Shown: piece by piece, positions 24,644 through 32,396 of the stretch
Layout of the letters: every line of letters starts with the position of its first letter
How positions within the stretch are numbered: the stretch's first letter is position 1
DNA from: Streptomyces sp. DvalAA-43
Lineage (GTDB): Bacteria; Actinomycetota; Actinomycetes; Streptomycetales; Streptomycetaceae
Assembly: GCF_900091725.1 (NCBI RefSeq)
Contig: NZ_FMBW01000087.1
Location: forward strand, 186,001 to 250,000
Direction of reading: 5' to 3'
Length of the DNA: 64,000 nucleotides
The notes under the pieces: model-generated
What the model saw: the letters and a program-made list of their open reading frames with translations, nothing else
Told to the model about the DNA's origin: nothing
Database searches by the model: none
Made by a program: the position numbers and the translations under genes

Positions 24644-25255
24644 CTAGAGCCAGCCCTTCTCCCGCGCGATGCGGACCGCTTCCGCGCGGTTGCGGGCCGC
24701 CATTTTCTGGATGGCCGTGGAGAGGTAGTTGCGGATCGTGCCCTGGGAGAGGTGGAGCGCGGCGGCGATCTCCACGTTGGTGGAGCCGTCCGCCGCCGTG
24801 CGCAGTACGTCGCGCTCGCGGTCGGTGAGGGGGCTCGCTCCGTCGGCCAGGGCCGCTGCCGCGAGGGTGGGGTCGATGACGCGCTCGCCGGCGAGCACCT
24901 TCCGTACCGCTTCGGCCAGTTGGGAGGCCGGGGCGTCCTTCACCAGGAAGGCGTCGGCGCCCGACTCCATGGCCCGGCGCAGATAGCCGGGGCGGCCGAA
25001 GGTGGTGACGACGACGACCTTCACGGCCGGGAGTTCGCGCCGCAGGGCCGCCGCCGCCTCGATGCCGGTCATGCCCGGCATCTCGATGTCCAGGAGCGCC
25101 ACGTCGATGTCGTGCGCGTGAGCGGCCGCCAGCACCTCGTCACCACGGGCGACCTGGGCCACCACCTCGATGTCGGGCTCCAGGCCGAGAAGGGCCGCGA
25201 GGGCCTCGCGCACCATGGACTGGTCCTCGGCCAGGAGAAGTCTGATCATGCTCAT
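24644..25255 (-). CDS. NarL/LuxR-type response regulator
   Basis: Protein of 203 aa. The receiver domain has acidic pocket E10/D11, phospho-acceptor D56 (LLDIEMPG), T/V switch VVTTFGRP and K106-type Lys in FLVKDAP. The C-terminal LuxR helix-turn-helix is LTDRERDVLRTAADGSTNVE followed by IAAALHLSQGTIRNYLS. It overlaps the kinase gene by 4 bp and is the last gene of the operon ABC ATPase - permease - kinase - regulator. It closely resembles DesR-type regulators of membrane-sensing systems. Its likely operator is ATGACAGATGTCAT before the ATPase gene. Confidence 0.94.
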   Translation of the reverse strand: MSMIRLLLAEDQSMVREALAALLGLEPDIEVVAQVARGDEVLAAAHAHDIDVALLDIEMPGMTGIEAAAALRRELPAVKVVVVTTFGRPGYLRRAMESGADAFLVKDAPASQLAEAVRKVLAGERVIDPTLAAAALADGASPLTDRERDVLRTAADGSTNVEIAAALHLSQGTIRNYLSTAIQKMAARNRAEAVRIAREKGWL

Positions 25256-26469
25256 TCCGTGGATCCTAGGCCGGAATCGAGCGGAACGGTCAAGGTCAGG
25301 GTGAAGCCTTTACCCGAGCCGGAGCCGGAGCCGGAGCCCGAGCCGGAAGCGGCGTGACCCGCCGCTGTGACCAGGGTGCCGTCGACCGCGGCGAGGCGTT
25401 CGCCGATGCCGGTGAGGCCGTTGCCCGGCTTCGTGCCCGAGGGGCCGACGCCGTCGTCCGAGACGGTGAGCTCCAGGACCCTGCCGTCCAGGGTCTGGCG
25501 CGGGGCGAGGGTGACCGTGCATCGGCGGGCCCCGCTGTGGCGTACGACGTTGGTGACGGCCTCCCGCAGCGCCCAGGCGAGCACCTCCTCCGGCTTCTCG
25601 GGGAGGTCCTCGGGGGCCTCGGCCGGGACGTCGGCGCTGATGCCCGCGGCGGCGAGCGCGGTGCGGGCGCCCGCGAGTTCACCGGGAAGGGTCGGGCGGC
25701 GGTAGCCGGTGACCGCACTCCGTACGTCGATCAGGGCCTGGCGGCTGACCTGTTCGATGTCCGCGACCTGGGCCGCCGCCTGTTCCGGGTGGTCGGGGAG
25801 CATCCGGCCGGCCAACTCGCTCTTGAGCGTGATCAGGGAGAGCGAGTGGCCGAGAAGGTCGTGCAGATCGCGGGCGAGCCTGAGCCGCTCCTCGTTGGCT
25901 GCGAGCTGGGCGACGGTGGCGCGGGCCTCGCGCAGCTCGATCGTCGTACGGATCAGCTGCCGTACGCCGGTCATCGAGAACCCGCCCAGCAGCGCCGGGA
26001 AGACCAGCGCCATGATGACCTCGCGGGGGTGGTCGCCGGTCAGCCCCATGCCGACCAGGACGGCCGTGACGACGGGAATCAGCCAACGTGCCGTCCGCAG
26101 CGGCAGGGTGGCGCCGACGGAGACCGCCACGTACACGAAGAGGACCAGCCACGGAGTGCCGAGCGTCAGGGTGAGGATGACGGAGAGTACGCCGAGGAAG
26201 GCGATCGTGGAGTGGACGAGACGGCGGTCCAGGGGCTTGGCCGTGTGGCGGAAGACCAGGAGCAGGTAGGCCCCGACGAAGGTCAGCAGGCCGAGCGTGC
26301 CGAGCACCGTCGCCCAGGGGGTGTGGTTGCCGTCGGCCAGGTCCTTGACCGGGGCGCTCATGAACGCGAGCCAGATACCGACCCAGAACAGCTTGATCCA
26401 GACCTGCTTGCGGTTCGTGGGCGGGCGTCCGACGCCCACGGACGTCTCGTCGTCGTTCACGCCGTTCAC
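25252..26469 (-). CDS. NarL-type sensor histidine kinase (HisKA_3)
   Basis: Membrane kinase of 405 aa. It has about five to six membrane segments in residues 20-165 and no extracellular sensor domain, so it probably senses the bilayer or the partner transporter. The dimerisation/phospho-acceptor motif is RLARDLHDLLGHSLSLITLK. The ATPase N box is ALREAVTNVVRHSGA and G1 is SDDGVGPSG. Near the C-terminus a (Gly-Ser)5-6 run replaces the normal short G2 loop, encoded by a hexanucleotide repeat. The GTG start overlaps the permease stop (GTGA). A second GTG lies three codons later. Confidence 0.92.
   Translation of the reverse strand: MNGVNDDETSVGVGRPPTNRKQVWIKLFWVGIWLAFMSAPVKDLADGNHTPWATVLGTLGLLTFVGAYLLLVFRHTAKPLDRRLVHSTIAFLGVLSVILTLTLGTPWLVLFVYVAVSVGATLPLRTARWLIPVVTAVLVGMGLTGDHPREVIMALVFPALLGGFSMTGVRQLIRTTIELREARATVAQLAANEERLRLARDLHDLLGHSLSLITLKSELAGRMLPDHPEQAAAQVADIEQVSRQALIDVRSAVTGYRRPTLPGELAGARTALAAAGISADVPAEAPEDLPEKPEEVLAWALREAVTNVVRHSGARRCTVTLAPRQTLDGRVLELTVSDDGVGPSGTKPGNGLTGIGERLAAVDGTLVTAAGHAASGSGSGSGSGSGKGFTLTLTVPLDSGLGSTE
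25315..25352. repeat. Hexanucleotide microsatellite inside the histidine kinase gene
   Basis: About six tandem copies of GGAGCC/GGAGCC-like units, reading (Gly-Ser)n on the minus strand. It is in frame, so copy-number change alters only linker length. Confidence 0.75.
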
Positions 26470-27206
26470 GCCTTCAGGGTGTCCTTCCGGTAGAGCCAGG
26501 CCGCGCCGCCCGCGAAGACCAGGAAGTAGACGCAGAGGATGGCCACGTCCTTGGCGTGCGGCGAACCGCCCATCTCGATCGCCTGGCCGAGAGAAGCGTA
26601 CGCGTGTGTGGGCAGCCACTCGGAGATGTTCTGGAGCCACTGCGGGAAGGTCGCGCTGGGCATCCAGAGACCACCGAGGATGGAGAGCCCGAAGTAGATG
26701 ATCATGGTGATCGGACGGACCGCGTCCCCGCTGGCGAGGTAGCCGATGGCGACCCCGAGCGCGGCGAAGACCAGCGAACCGGCCCAGATGACCCCGGCCA
26801 GCGCGAACCACTGCCAGGTCTCCACCCGTACGTGCTTGACGGCGGCGGCGACCAGGAAGACCACCACGATGCAGGGCAGGGTGACCATCGCCGCGCTGGC
26901 GATCTTCGCCAGGACGTAGCCGCGGCCGGGCAGCGCGGTGAGCCGTAGCTGGCGGACCCAGCCCTTCTCGCGCTCTTTGGCGATGCGTTCGCTGTTGCCC
27001 ATGAGGACGGCGGTCAGCGCGCCGAAGGAGGCCATCGAGACCATGAAGAAGGCCTGGAAGGTGAGATCGGTGTGCGGGATCCGGTCGGAGGTGTTCTGGG
27101 TGTTGGAGATCAGCAGATAGATCACCGACGGATAGATGACCGAGAAGAACATGAACTTCTTGTTCCGCAGGGTGCGGGTCACTTCGAGTCTGATGAGGGT
27201 CTTCAT
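26466..27206 (-). CDS. ABC-2 type transporter permease
   Basis: Membrane protein of 246 aa with six predicted helices. The N-terminal segment is RNKKFMFFSVIYPSVIYLLI. The cytoplasmic motif ERIAKEREKGWVRQLRLTAL and the ABC-2 signature region SILGGLWMPSATFPQWLQNISEWLPTHAY, given here in the order seen, are typical of DrrB/YvfS-type exporters. It overlaps the ATPase gene by 4 bp and the kinase gene by 4 bp. It pairs with the ATPase to form an exporter linked to the two-component system, an arrangement often used for antibiotic or lipid stress. The substrate is unknown. Confidence 0.93.
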   Translation of the reverse strand: MKTLIRLEVTRTLRNKKFMFFSVIYPSVIYLLISNTQNTSDRIPHTDLTFQAFFMVSMASFGALTAVLMGNSERIAKEREKGWVRQLRLTALPGRGYVLAKIASAAMVTLPCIVVVFLVAAAVKHVRVETWQWFALAGVIWAGSLVFAALGVAIGYLASGDAVRPITMIIYFGLSILGGLWMPSATFPQWLQNISEWLPTHAYASLGQAIEMGGSPHAKDVAILCVYFLVFAGGAAWLYRKDTLKA

Positions 27207-28138
27207 GCGGTCCTGGCCTCCTCGGCCTCGGTGATGGCGACGAAGGCCTGTTCCAGGCCGAGTCCGGCGACTTCGAGTGCGCGCGGGTAGAGGCCGAGTC
27301 CGTAGACGGCGTGGACGGTCGCGTCCGCGTCGTGCGACTGGATCCGGACCCGGTTGCCGTTGACGTCGAGCGTGGCGAGGAACGGCAGACCGCGCAGGGC
27401 CGTTTCGTCGACCGGGCCCTCCAGCTCGAAGGAGACCCGGCGGGCTCCGGCCTTCGCCTTGATCTCGGCGGCGGTGCCGTCGGCGAGCAGCCGGCCCTTG
27501 TGGAGGACGAGGACGCGGTCGGCGATCGCGTCGGCCTCTTCGAGGTAGTGGGTGGCGAACAGGACGGAACGGCCCTGCTCGGCCTGCTCGCGCATGGTGG
27601 CCCAGAAGGCCTGCCGGGCGGTGACGTCCATGCCGGTGGTCGGCTCGTCGAGGACGATCAGGTCGTTGGCGCCCGCGGTGGCCAGGGCGAAGCGGACGCG
27701 CTGTTCCTGGCCGCCGGAGAGCTTGTTGACCATCCGGTCGCCGATCTGTGTGATGCCGGCGCGGGCGAGCACCTCCGTCACCGGGTAGGGCCTGGGGTGC
27801 AGATCGCAGGCGAGGCCGACCAGTTCCCTGACCGTGACGTCCTCCATCAGGCCGCCGGTCTGGAGCATCGCGCCGACGCGGCCCGCCGCGATGGCGTTCT
27901 GCGGGGTGGTGCCGAAGACCTGGACCGTGCCGGAGTCGGCGGTACGCAGGCCCAGCAGCAGATCGAGGGTGGAGGACTTCCCGGCGCCGTTGGGGCCGAG
28001 GAGCGCCACGGTCTCGCCGGGGTGCAGGTCGAGGGTGAGCCCGTCGACGGCGCGTACGGCTCCGTATGCCTTGCTGACCTGTTGGAAGCGGACCGCGGCG
28101 GTCTTCGCCCCGGTGGCCTCGGCGGTTGTCGTCGTCAT
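27203..28138 (-). CDS. ABC transporter ATP-binding protein (exporter, DrrA/YvfR type)
   Basis: Protein of 311 aa. Walker A is LLGPNGAGKSST, the signature is KLSGGQEQRVRFALA, Walker B plus D-loop is LIVLDEPTTGMDV, and H-loop is FATHYLEEAD. The C-terminal 90 residues are the extra domain of drug-export ATPases. ATG 28138 follows TGGAGGC. It is the first gene of a four-gene operon (ATPase, permease, kinase, regulator, all overlapping by 4 bp), with a palindromic site 59 bp upstream. Confidence 0.94.
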   Translation of the reverse strand: MTTTTAEATGAKTAAVRFQQVSKAYGAVRAVDGLTLDLHPGETVALLGPNGAGKSSTLDLLLGLRTADSGTVQVFGTTPQNAIAAGRVGAMLQTGGLMEDVTVRELVGLACDLHPRPYPVTEVLARAGITQIGDRMVNKLSGGQEQRVRFALATAGANDLIVLDEPTTGMDVTARQAFWATMREQAEQGRSVLFATHYLEEADAIADRVLVLHKGRLLADGTAAEIKAKAGARRVSFELEGPVDETALRGLPFLATLDVNGNRVRIQSHDADATVHAVYGLGLYPRALEVAGLGLEQAFVAITEAEEARTA

Positions 28139-28196
28139 GCCTCCAGCGTGGCGGAGGGCGGGAGCTTCCGGCAGGGCCGTGGGTCGTGGAAACGGG

Positions 28197-28210
28197 ATGA
28201 CAGATGTCAT
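28197..28210. promoter_or_regulatory. Putative response-regulator operator ATGACAGATGTCAT
   Basis: Perfect 6-bp arms ATGACA / TGTCAT separated by 2 bp, 59 bp before the ABC ATPase start codon. Similar TGACA-N2-TGTCA sites are seen before ABC/NarL-type two-component operons in Streptomyces. Autoregulation is inferred. Confidence 0.5.
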
Positions 28211-28227
28211 GCCGGGCGTATGACCCG

Positions 28228-28283
28228 GCTGCCGGGGAGGGCGAGGCCGGACGCGGTTCCGCTGCCGGGGAGGGCGAGGCCGG
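28228..28283 (+). repeat. Direct repeat of 23 bp with 33-bp period
   Basis: GCTGCCGGGGAGGGCGAGGC plus CGG occurs at 28228-28250 and 28261-28283, in the gap between the ABC operon promoter and the next minus-strand gene end. Confidence 0.6.
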
Positions 28284-28365
28284 GACACGGCGCCGCCCCC
28301 GGCCGGGGGTCCGGTCGGGGGCGGGCGGTGTGGTGCTGTGCTGTGTGGTGCGTATCGGCGGGCGG

Positions 28366-30453
28366 TCAGCCGTTGCCGTCGAGGCCGATGACGGTGGTCC
28401 GCTCGGCCGGGGTCTTGCCGAGCAGTGCGGTCTGCATGGCCTGGGCCACGTCGTCCGCACTGAGCTGGTGCTTCTTGCCGTCACCCTTGGTGATCATGAT
28501 GCCGTCGAAGACACCGTCGCAGAGGGTCTCGATGGCCTTCTTGTCGTAGTGCTCGACCAGCCGGCCGTTGACCGGCACCATCGAGAGGATCTGCGGCAGC
28601 GACCTGGCCGGGCCGAACTGGATCTGCTTGGCACCCGCCTTGATGGTGACCAGACCGGACATCGCGGGCTTGGCGAACTCCTTCATCGCCCGGTCGATCT
28701 CGGCCTGGCCGATGGTGGGTTCGCGGGTGGTGACGGGCAGCTGGACGACCTTCGACCGGCCGGTCTGCACCTGTGCGCGGTACGCGTCGCGGACCGAGGT
28801 CATCGACTGGTTGACGTCCAGCGCCTTGCCCGACTTCCCCGGCACGGCGACGGCCTTGCCCGGCTCGAACTTGATCGTGCCGTCGTTGGCCGAGCCGGAG
28901 ACGCCCGCCAGGTCCGTCAGCGCGACGCCGAGCTTCTCCTCGTCGACCGGGATCACCGGGTCGACGGCGCGCTTGCCGCCGAACAGGGAGCCGATGACGG
29001 AGACCGGGTTGTAGTCGCTGCCCGCCGCAGAGCGCACGGTCTCCTGGCTGTCCAGGGCGAGCCCGGCCTTGTCCGGCGCGAGCTGGGTCTTCTTGCCGTC
29101 CACGGACAACTGGATGGGGGCCACGGCACGCTTGCCGAGGGCCGCGTCCAGCTTCGTGACGCCCTCTTCCTTCGTGCCGCCGCCGATGTCGACGCCGAGG
29201 ACGGTGGTGCCCTTGGGGACGTCGGAGTGGTTCATCAGCAGCCCGGCGCCGTACGCGACACCGAGCAGCGCGACGGCGGCGGCGCCGAGAAGGACCAGCT
29301 TGGAGCGGCCCTTCTTCTTCGCGGGTGCGGGCGCCGGTTCGCTGCGGGGGGCGGGGGCCGCGGCGGAACCTCCGGGTCCTGCCGGGCCGGTGCCCATCGG
29401 GTCGCCCGGGACCCGGGACGCCGGGTCGGCGCTGCCGCCCGCGCCCGACCCGGGGCGGGGCCCGTTCGGGAACGCGGACGGGCCTCGCCGCTCCGGCGGA
29501 ATGACCGGGATGCCGCTGGTGAGCGTGTCACCGGAGACGTTGCCGCCGGGGCCGGCGGGCGCCGGGGCCGCGAACTGCGGTGTCAGCACCGCCGTGTCGT
29601 CGGACATCCGGGGCACCGGGCCACCGGCCCCCTTCGTACCCGAGGGACCGCCCGGGGCCACCGGGCCGGGGCCGGAACCCATCGGCCCGGAGCCGGGGCC
29701 GCCCGGTCCGCCGAGGTCCGGCGTCAGGGGCGAAGTGCCGGTGACCGGACCCGTGGTGGGCCCGGAGGGGCCGGGGGTGCGGATGCCGAGGTCCGGCGTG
29801 GGGCGCGAGTCGCCGGACGCGGGCCCGGCGGAGCCGCCGGGGCCGAAGTCGTCGGGGCGGGGAGCACCGTGATCGCCCGTGCGCTGCGGGCCGTCCGAGA
29901 AGTACGGCAGGTCGGCGCGGGGCGGTGCGCCCTCGGCGCCCCTGATGCCGTCCGCGCCACCGGCCGTGCCGCCACCGGCGACCGAGGTGTTCGTGGGGGC
30001 CTTGCGCGGGGCGAACCAGTCGCTGCCGCTCTTCTCCCTGGCCGGCTTGTCGGCGGCCGGTTCCGTGGTCGCGGCACCGGTCCGGGCCTCGGCGGCCGAC
30101 GCGGCGTCGGACCCGGCCGGCGCACCGTCCGCCGCGGGCGAGCCGGGGCGCGGGATGCCGCCCGTGCGCTCGACATCGGCGACGTCGGCGTCACCCACGG
30201 GCGTGCGCATGACGACGGGCGGGATGGGACGCGAGCCCGGGATGTTGATCCGGATGCGCGTCGTCAGCGTCGTCTCGGTCCTCGGCTCGTCGGACGGCGA
30301 CGGTCCCGCAGGCTCCGGGGCACCCTCCGGGGCGTCCTGCGAAGGGTGCAGCGACGGATACTGGCGGGATCCGTACGGCGGCGTCCCCGAGGGGTACGCG
30401 GCTCCTCCACGCCCCTGGGGTCCGGAGGACGAACTGTCAGTTTCACGACTCAA
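28366..30453 (-). CDS. Membrane protein with extracellular peptidoglycan-binding (PG_binding_4/VanW-associated) domains
   Basis: Protein of 695 aa with a TTG start at 30453 and GGGAGAA upstream. Residues 1-377 are Pro/Gly/Ala/Ser-rich and probably disordered in the cytoplasm. One membrane helix (KLVLLGAAAVALLGVAYGAG, about 383-405) follows KKKGR. The outer part has two PG_binding_4-like repeats, VAPIQLSVDGKKTQLAPDKA and a second with GTIKFEPGKAVAVPGKSGK. No VanW catalytic-type domain is attached. It may anchor or sense peptidoglycan. It lies 175 bp downstream of the DUF6113-mshB genes on the same strand. Function unknown. Confidence 0.82.
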   Translation of the reverse strand: MSRETDSSSSGPQGRGGAAYPSGTPPYGSRQYPSLHPSQDAPEGAPEPAGPSPSDEPRTETTLTTRIRINIPGSRPIPPVVMRTPVGDADVADVERTGGIPRPGSPAADGAPAGSDAASAAEARTGAATTEPAADKPAREKSGSDWFAPRKAPTNTSVAGGGTAGGADGIRGAEGAPPRADLPYFSDGPQRTGDHGAPRPDDFGPGGSAGPASGDSRPTPDLGIRTPGPSGPTTGPVTGTSPLTPDLGGPGGPGSGPMGSGPGPVAPGGPSGTKGAGGPVPRMSDDTAVLTPQFAAPAPAGPGGNVSGDTLTSGIPVIPPERRGPSAFPNGPRPGSGAGGSADPASRVPGDPMGTGPAGPGGSAAAPAPRSEPAPAPAKKKGRSKLVLLGAAAVALLGVAYGAGLLMNHSDVPKGTTVLGVDIGGGTKEEGVTKLDAALGKRAVAPIQLSVDGKKTQLAPDKAGLALDSQETVRSAAGSDYNPVSVIGSLFGGKRAVDPVIPVDEEKLGVALTDLAGVSGSANDGTIKFEPGKAVAVPGKSGKALDVNQSMTSVRDAYRAQVQTGRSKVVQLPVTTREPTIGQAEIDRAMKEFAKPAMSGLVTIKAGAKQIQFGPARSLPQILSMVPVNGRLVEHYDKKAIETLCDGVFDGIMITKGDGKKHQLSADDVAQAMQTALLGKTPAERTTVIGLDGNG

Positions 30454-30628
30454 AGCAGGTTCTCCCGATTGGCTCCGCCGCCCGTACTTCCCCCATGCCG
30501 CAGGCCAGGGGACGGCTCGGCGCGCCAACCACCATACTGGCCGCCGCCGACGGACACCCCGCGACCGGGGGAAACGGCTGTGCGACCACCGAACGGACAC
30601 AGGGCATTACGGGATCGGACGTGGCACT

Positions 30629-31075
30629 TTACTTGCCGGACCGACCGCCGTCGGCGCCCGGTCGGGGCGCCCGCGACATGGTGGCACAGATCACAGCGAC
30701 GGCCATCCCGCCCAGCATGAAGAGGGTGAGGCCCAGTTCGTCCCCGAAGACATAGTCGCCTTCCGGACGCCCGCCCAGCAGCACGACGATCGAAATCAGC
30801 CATCCTGCGGCGGGCGCCAGGGCGCCGAGCTGGGTGTCGAAGACGAGGCGTCCGCCGTGGAAGAGCCCGGCGGCGGCCACCAGTGCGAGCAGCAGCCCGG
30901 CGGGGAACCAGGCGGCCTGGACGAGCGCCCCGGCGATGCCGACGAGCGCGCCGAGGACGGCGAGGCCCACATAGGCGGCGATCCGCCCGGGGTTGAGCGG
31001 TGCGGCGAGGCCGGTGGCCGCACCGCCCCCGGAGGGGGCCGGGGGGCGCGGTGCGCGCTGCTTGCCGCCGCTCAT
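30629..31075 (-). CDS. DUF6113-type four-helix membrane protein
   Basis: Protein of 148 aa with four hydrophobic segments: AAYVGLAVLGALVGIAGALV, AGLLLALVAAAGLFHGG, AAGWLISIVVLLGG and LGLTLFMLGGMAVAVICATM. The N-terminus is Arg/Pro/Gly-rich and the C-terminus basic. Its ATG overlaps the mshB stop by 4 bp, so it is co-translated with the mycothiol gene in a Streptomyces-conserved arrangement. No function is established for the family. Confidence 0.85.
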   Translation of the reverse strand: MSGGKQRAPRPPAPSGGGAATGLAAPLNPGRIAAYVGLAVLGALVGIAGALVQAAWFPAGLLLALVAAAGLFHGGRLVFDTQLGALAPAAGWLISIVVLLGGRPEGDYVFGDELGLTLFMLGGMAVAVICATMSRAPRPGADGGRSGK

Positions 31076-31971
31076 CGCTCCGCCCCCGCCACACCCGCGA
31101 ACAGGTCGTCCTCCCGGGCCCCTTGAGGGGCTCCGGAAGCGCCGCGCACCAACTCGTAGTGCTCGGTGACGAAGACGGGCTGCCCGAGGTCGTTGGAGAG
31201 GGCGAAGAAGGGGCCGTCCACGGCGATCTGGGTGACGTGGGCCCGCATCGCCGCGCTCTTGGCGGCGGCGTGGGCCGAACCGTCGATCTCGGCGCTGATC
31301 CGGGCGTCGTCGACCACGCCCGGTACGTCGTCGACGGCGGCGATGCCCGGGAAGGCGTCCGGCGCCGTCTCCCTCAGCCGGGCGAAGCCCGCCTCGGCGA
31401 CCGTGCGCGGCACCCGGTTCCAGTAGATCTTGGCGATGGTGTGCGGGGCGCCGGACCCGGCGCGGTACGCGGGATCGGCGGCGAGGTCCGCGGCGCGCAT
31501 CGCGACGCGGTGCGCCTGGATGTGGTCGGGGTGTCCGTAGCCGCCGTCGGGGTCGTAGGTGACCAGGACCTGCGGGCGCACCTCGCGGATGACGTCCACC
31601 AGGTGTCCGGCGGCTTCGTCCACGTCGGCGGCCCAGAAGGCGCCGGGCCGGTGGTTCTGCTCGGCGCCCGTCATTCCGGAGTCGCGGAAGCGGCCGGGGC
31701 CACCGAGGAGCCGGTGGTCGGTGACCGCCAGCTCCTTCATCGCGGCGTCGAGTTCACCCTGGCGGTAGGGGCCCAGGGTGTCGTCCCGGTCGGCGGCGAG
31801 ATGGGCGAGGGAGGGCGGGATGACCTCGCCCTCCTCACCGAGTGTGCAGGTCACCAGGGTGACCTGGGCACCCTCGGCCGCGTACTTGGCCATGGTGGCG
31901 CCGTTGTTGATCGACTCGTCGTCGGGGTGCGCGTGCACCAGGAGGAGACGCCGGGCGGGGAGGTCCGTCAT
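31072..31971 (-). CDS. mshB: N-acetyl-GlcN-inositol deacetylase (mycothiol biosynthesis)
   Basis: Zinc-dependent LmbE-family deacetylase of 299 aa. It converts GlcNAc-Ins to GlcN-Ins, the second step of mycothiol synthesis. Metal ligands are H15 and D18 in VHAHPDDESINNG, with the His of YGHPDHIQAH. The length and the GRFRDSGM / WAADVDEA blocks fit MshB rather than Mca. ATG 31971 has no ribosome-binding site. TAGGGT lies 6 nt upstream, so the transcript is probably leaderless. A small membrane protein gene precedes it and DUF6113 follows with overlap. Confidence 0.95.
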   Translation of the reverse strand: MTDLPARRLLLVHAHPDDESINNGATMAKYAAEGAQVTLVTCTLGEEGEVIPPSLAHLAADRDDTLGPYRQGELDAAMKELAVTDHRLLGGPGRFRDSGMTGAEQNHRPGAFWAADVDEAAGHLVDVIREVRPQVLVTYDPDGGYGHPDHIQAHRVAMRAADLAADPAYRAGSGAPHTIAKIYWNRVPRTVAEAGFARLRETAPDAFPGIAAVDDVPGVVDDARISAEIDGSAHAAAKSAAMRAHVTQIAVDGPFFALSNDLGQPVFVTEHYELVRGASGAPQGAREDDLFAGVAGAER

Positions 31972-31977
31972 GGGTCC

Positions 31978-31983
31978 ACCCTA
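31978..31983 (-). promoter_or_regulatory. Leaderless-type -10 box of mshB
   Basis: TAGGGT on the minus strand, then GGACCC and ATG. Confidence 0.5.
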
Positions 31984-32036
31984 CGAGCCGGGCGCACCGG
32001 TCTCCGCCCGCACACCTGTCGTCGACGAGCCGGGCC

Positions 32037-32231
32037 TCAGAACTTGAGGCTTCCGAGCATGCCGGCCACATTCGAGGTCAGGTTCGAGATGCTCGGCGCG
32101 ATCGACGAGCTGGCCAGATAGAAACCGAGCAGTGCGCAGACCACCGCATGTCCGCCCTTCAGTCCGGATTTCCGGATCAGCAGGAAGACGACGATCGCCA
32201 GCAGCACCACCGCCGAAATCGAGAGTGCCAC
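32037..32231 (-). CDS. Small membrane protein (64 aa)
   Basis: Protein of 64 aa from GTG 32231 with a strong GGAGGTGA ribosome-binding site. Two hydrophobic segments are seen: LSISAVVLLAIVVFLLI and AVVCALLGFYLASSS, separated by the basic RKSGLKGGH. The tail is SISNLTSNVAGMLGSLKF. Similar small proteins are conserved in Streptomyces without assigned function. It precedes mshB by 65 bp on the same strand and is divergent from the S9 peptidase gene. Confidence 0.8.
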   Translation of the reverse strand: MALSISAVVLLAIVVFLLIRKSGLKGGHAVVCALLGFYLASSSIAPSISNLTSNVAGMLGSLKF

Positions 32232-32384
32232 GGCGGTTCACCTCCATCAGTACGGTCGGGACGGGCAGCACACATGGAGCCAGCAGGTTCATACCCACCG
32301 AGCGCTACGGATCATAACTATCCGTCGCAACGCATTGATCGGGGCACAGCAGCACGAGGGGCGCACGACCGGGCGGTCGGGGAC

Positions 32385-32390
32385 TAGGTT
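32385..32390 (+). promoter_or_regulatory. Leaderless-type -10 box of the S9 peptidase gene
   Basis: TAGGTT, then CGCCCC and ATG 32397, without a ribosome-binding site. Confidence 0.5.
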
Positions 32391-32396
32391 CGCCCC

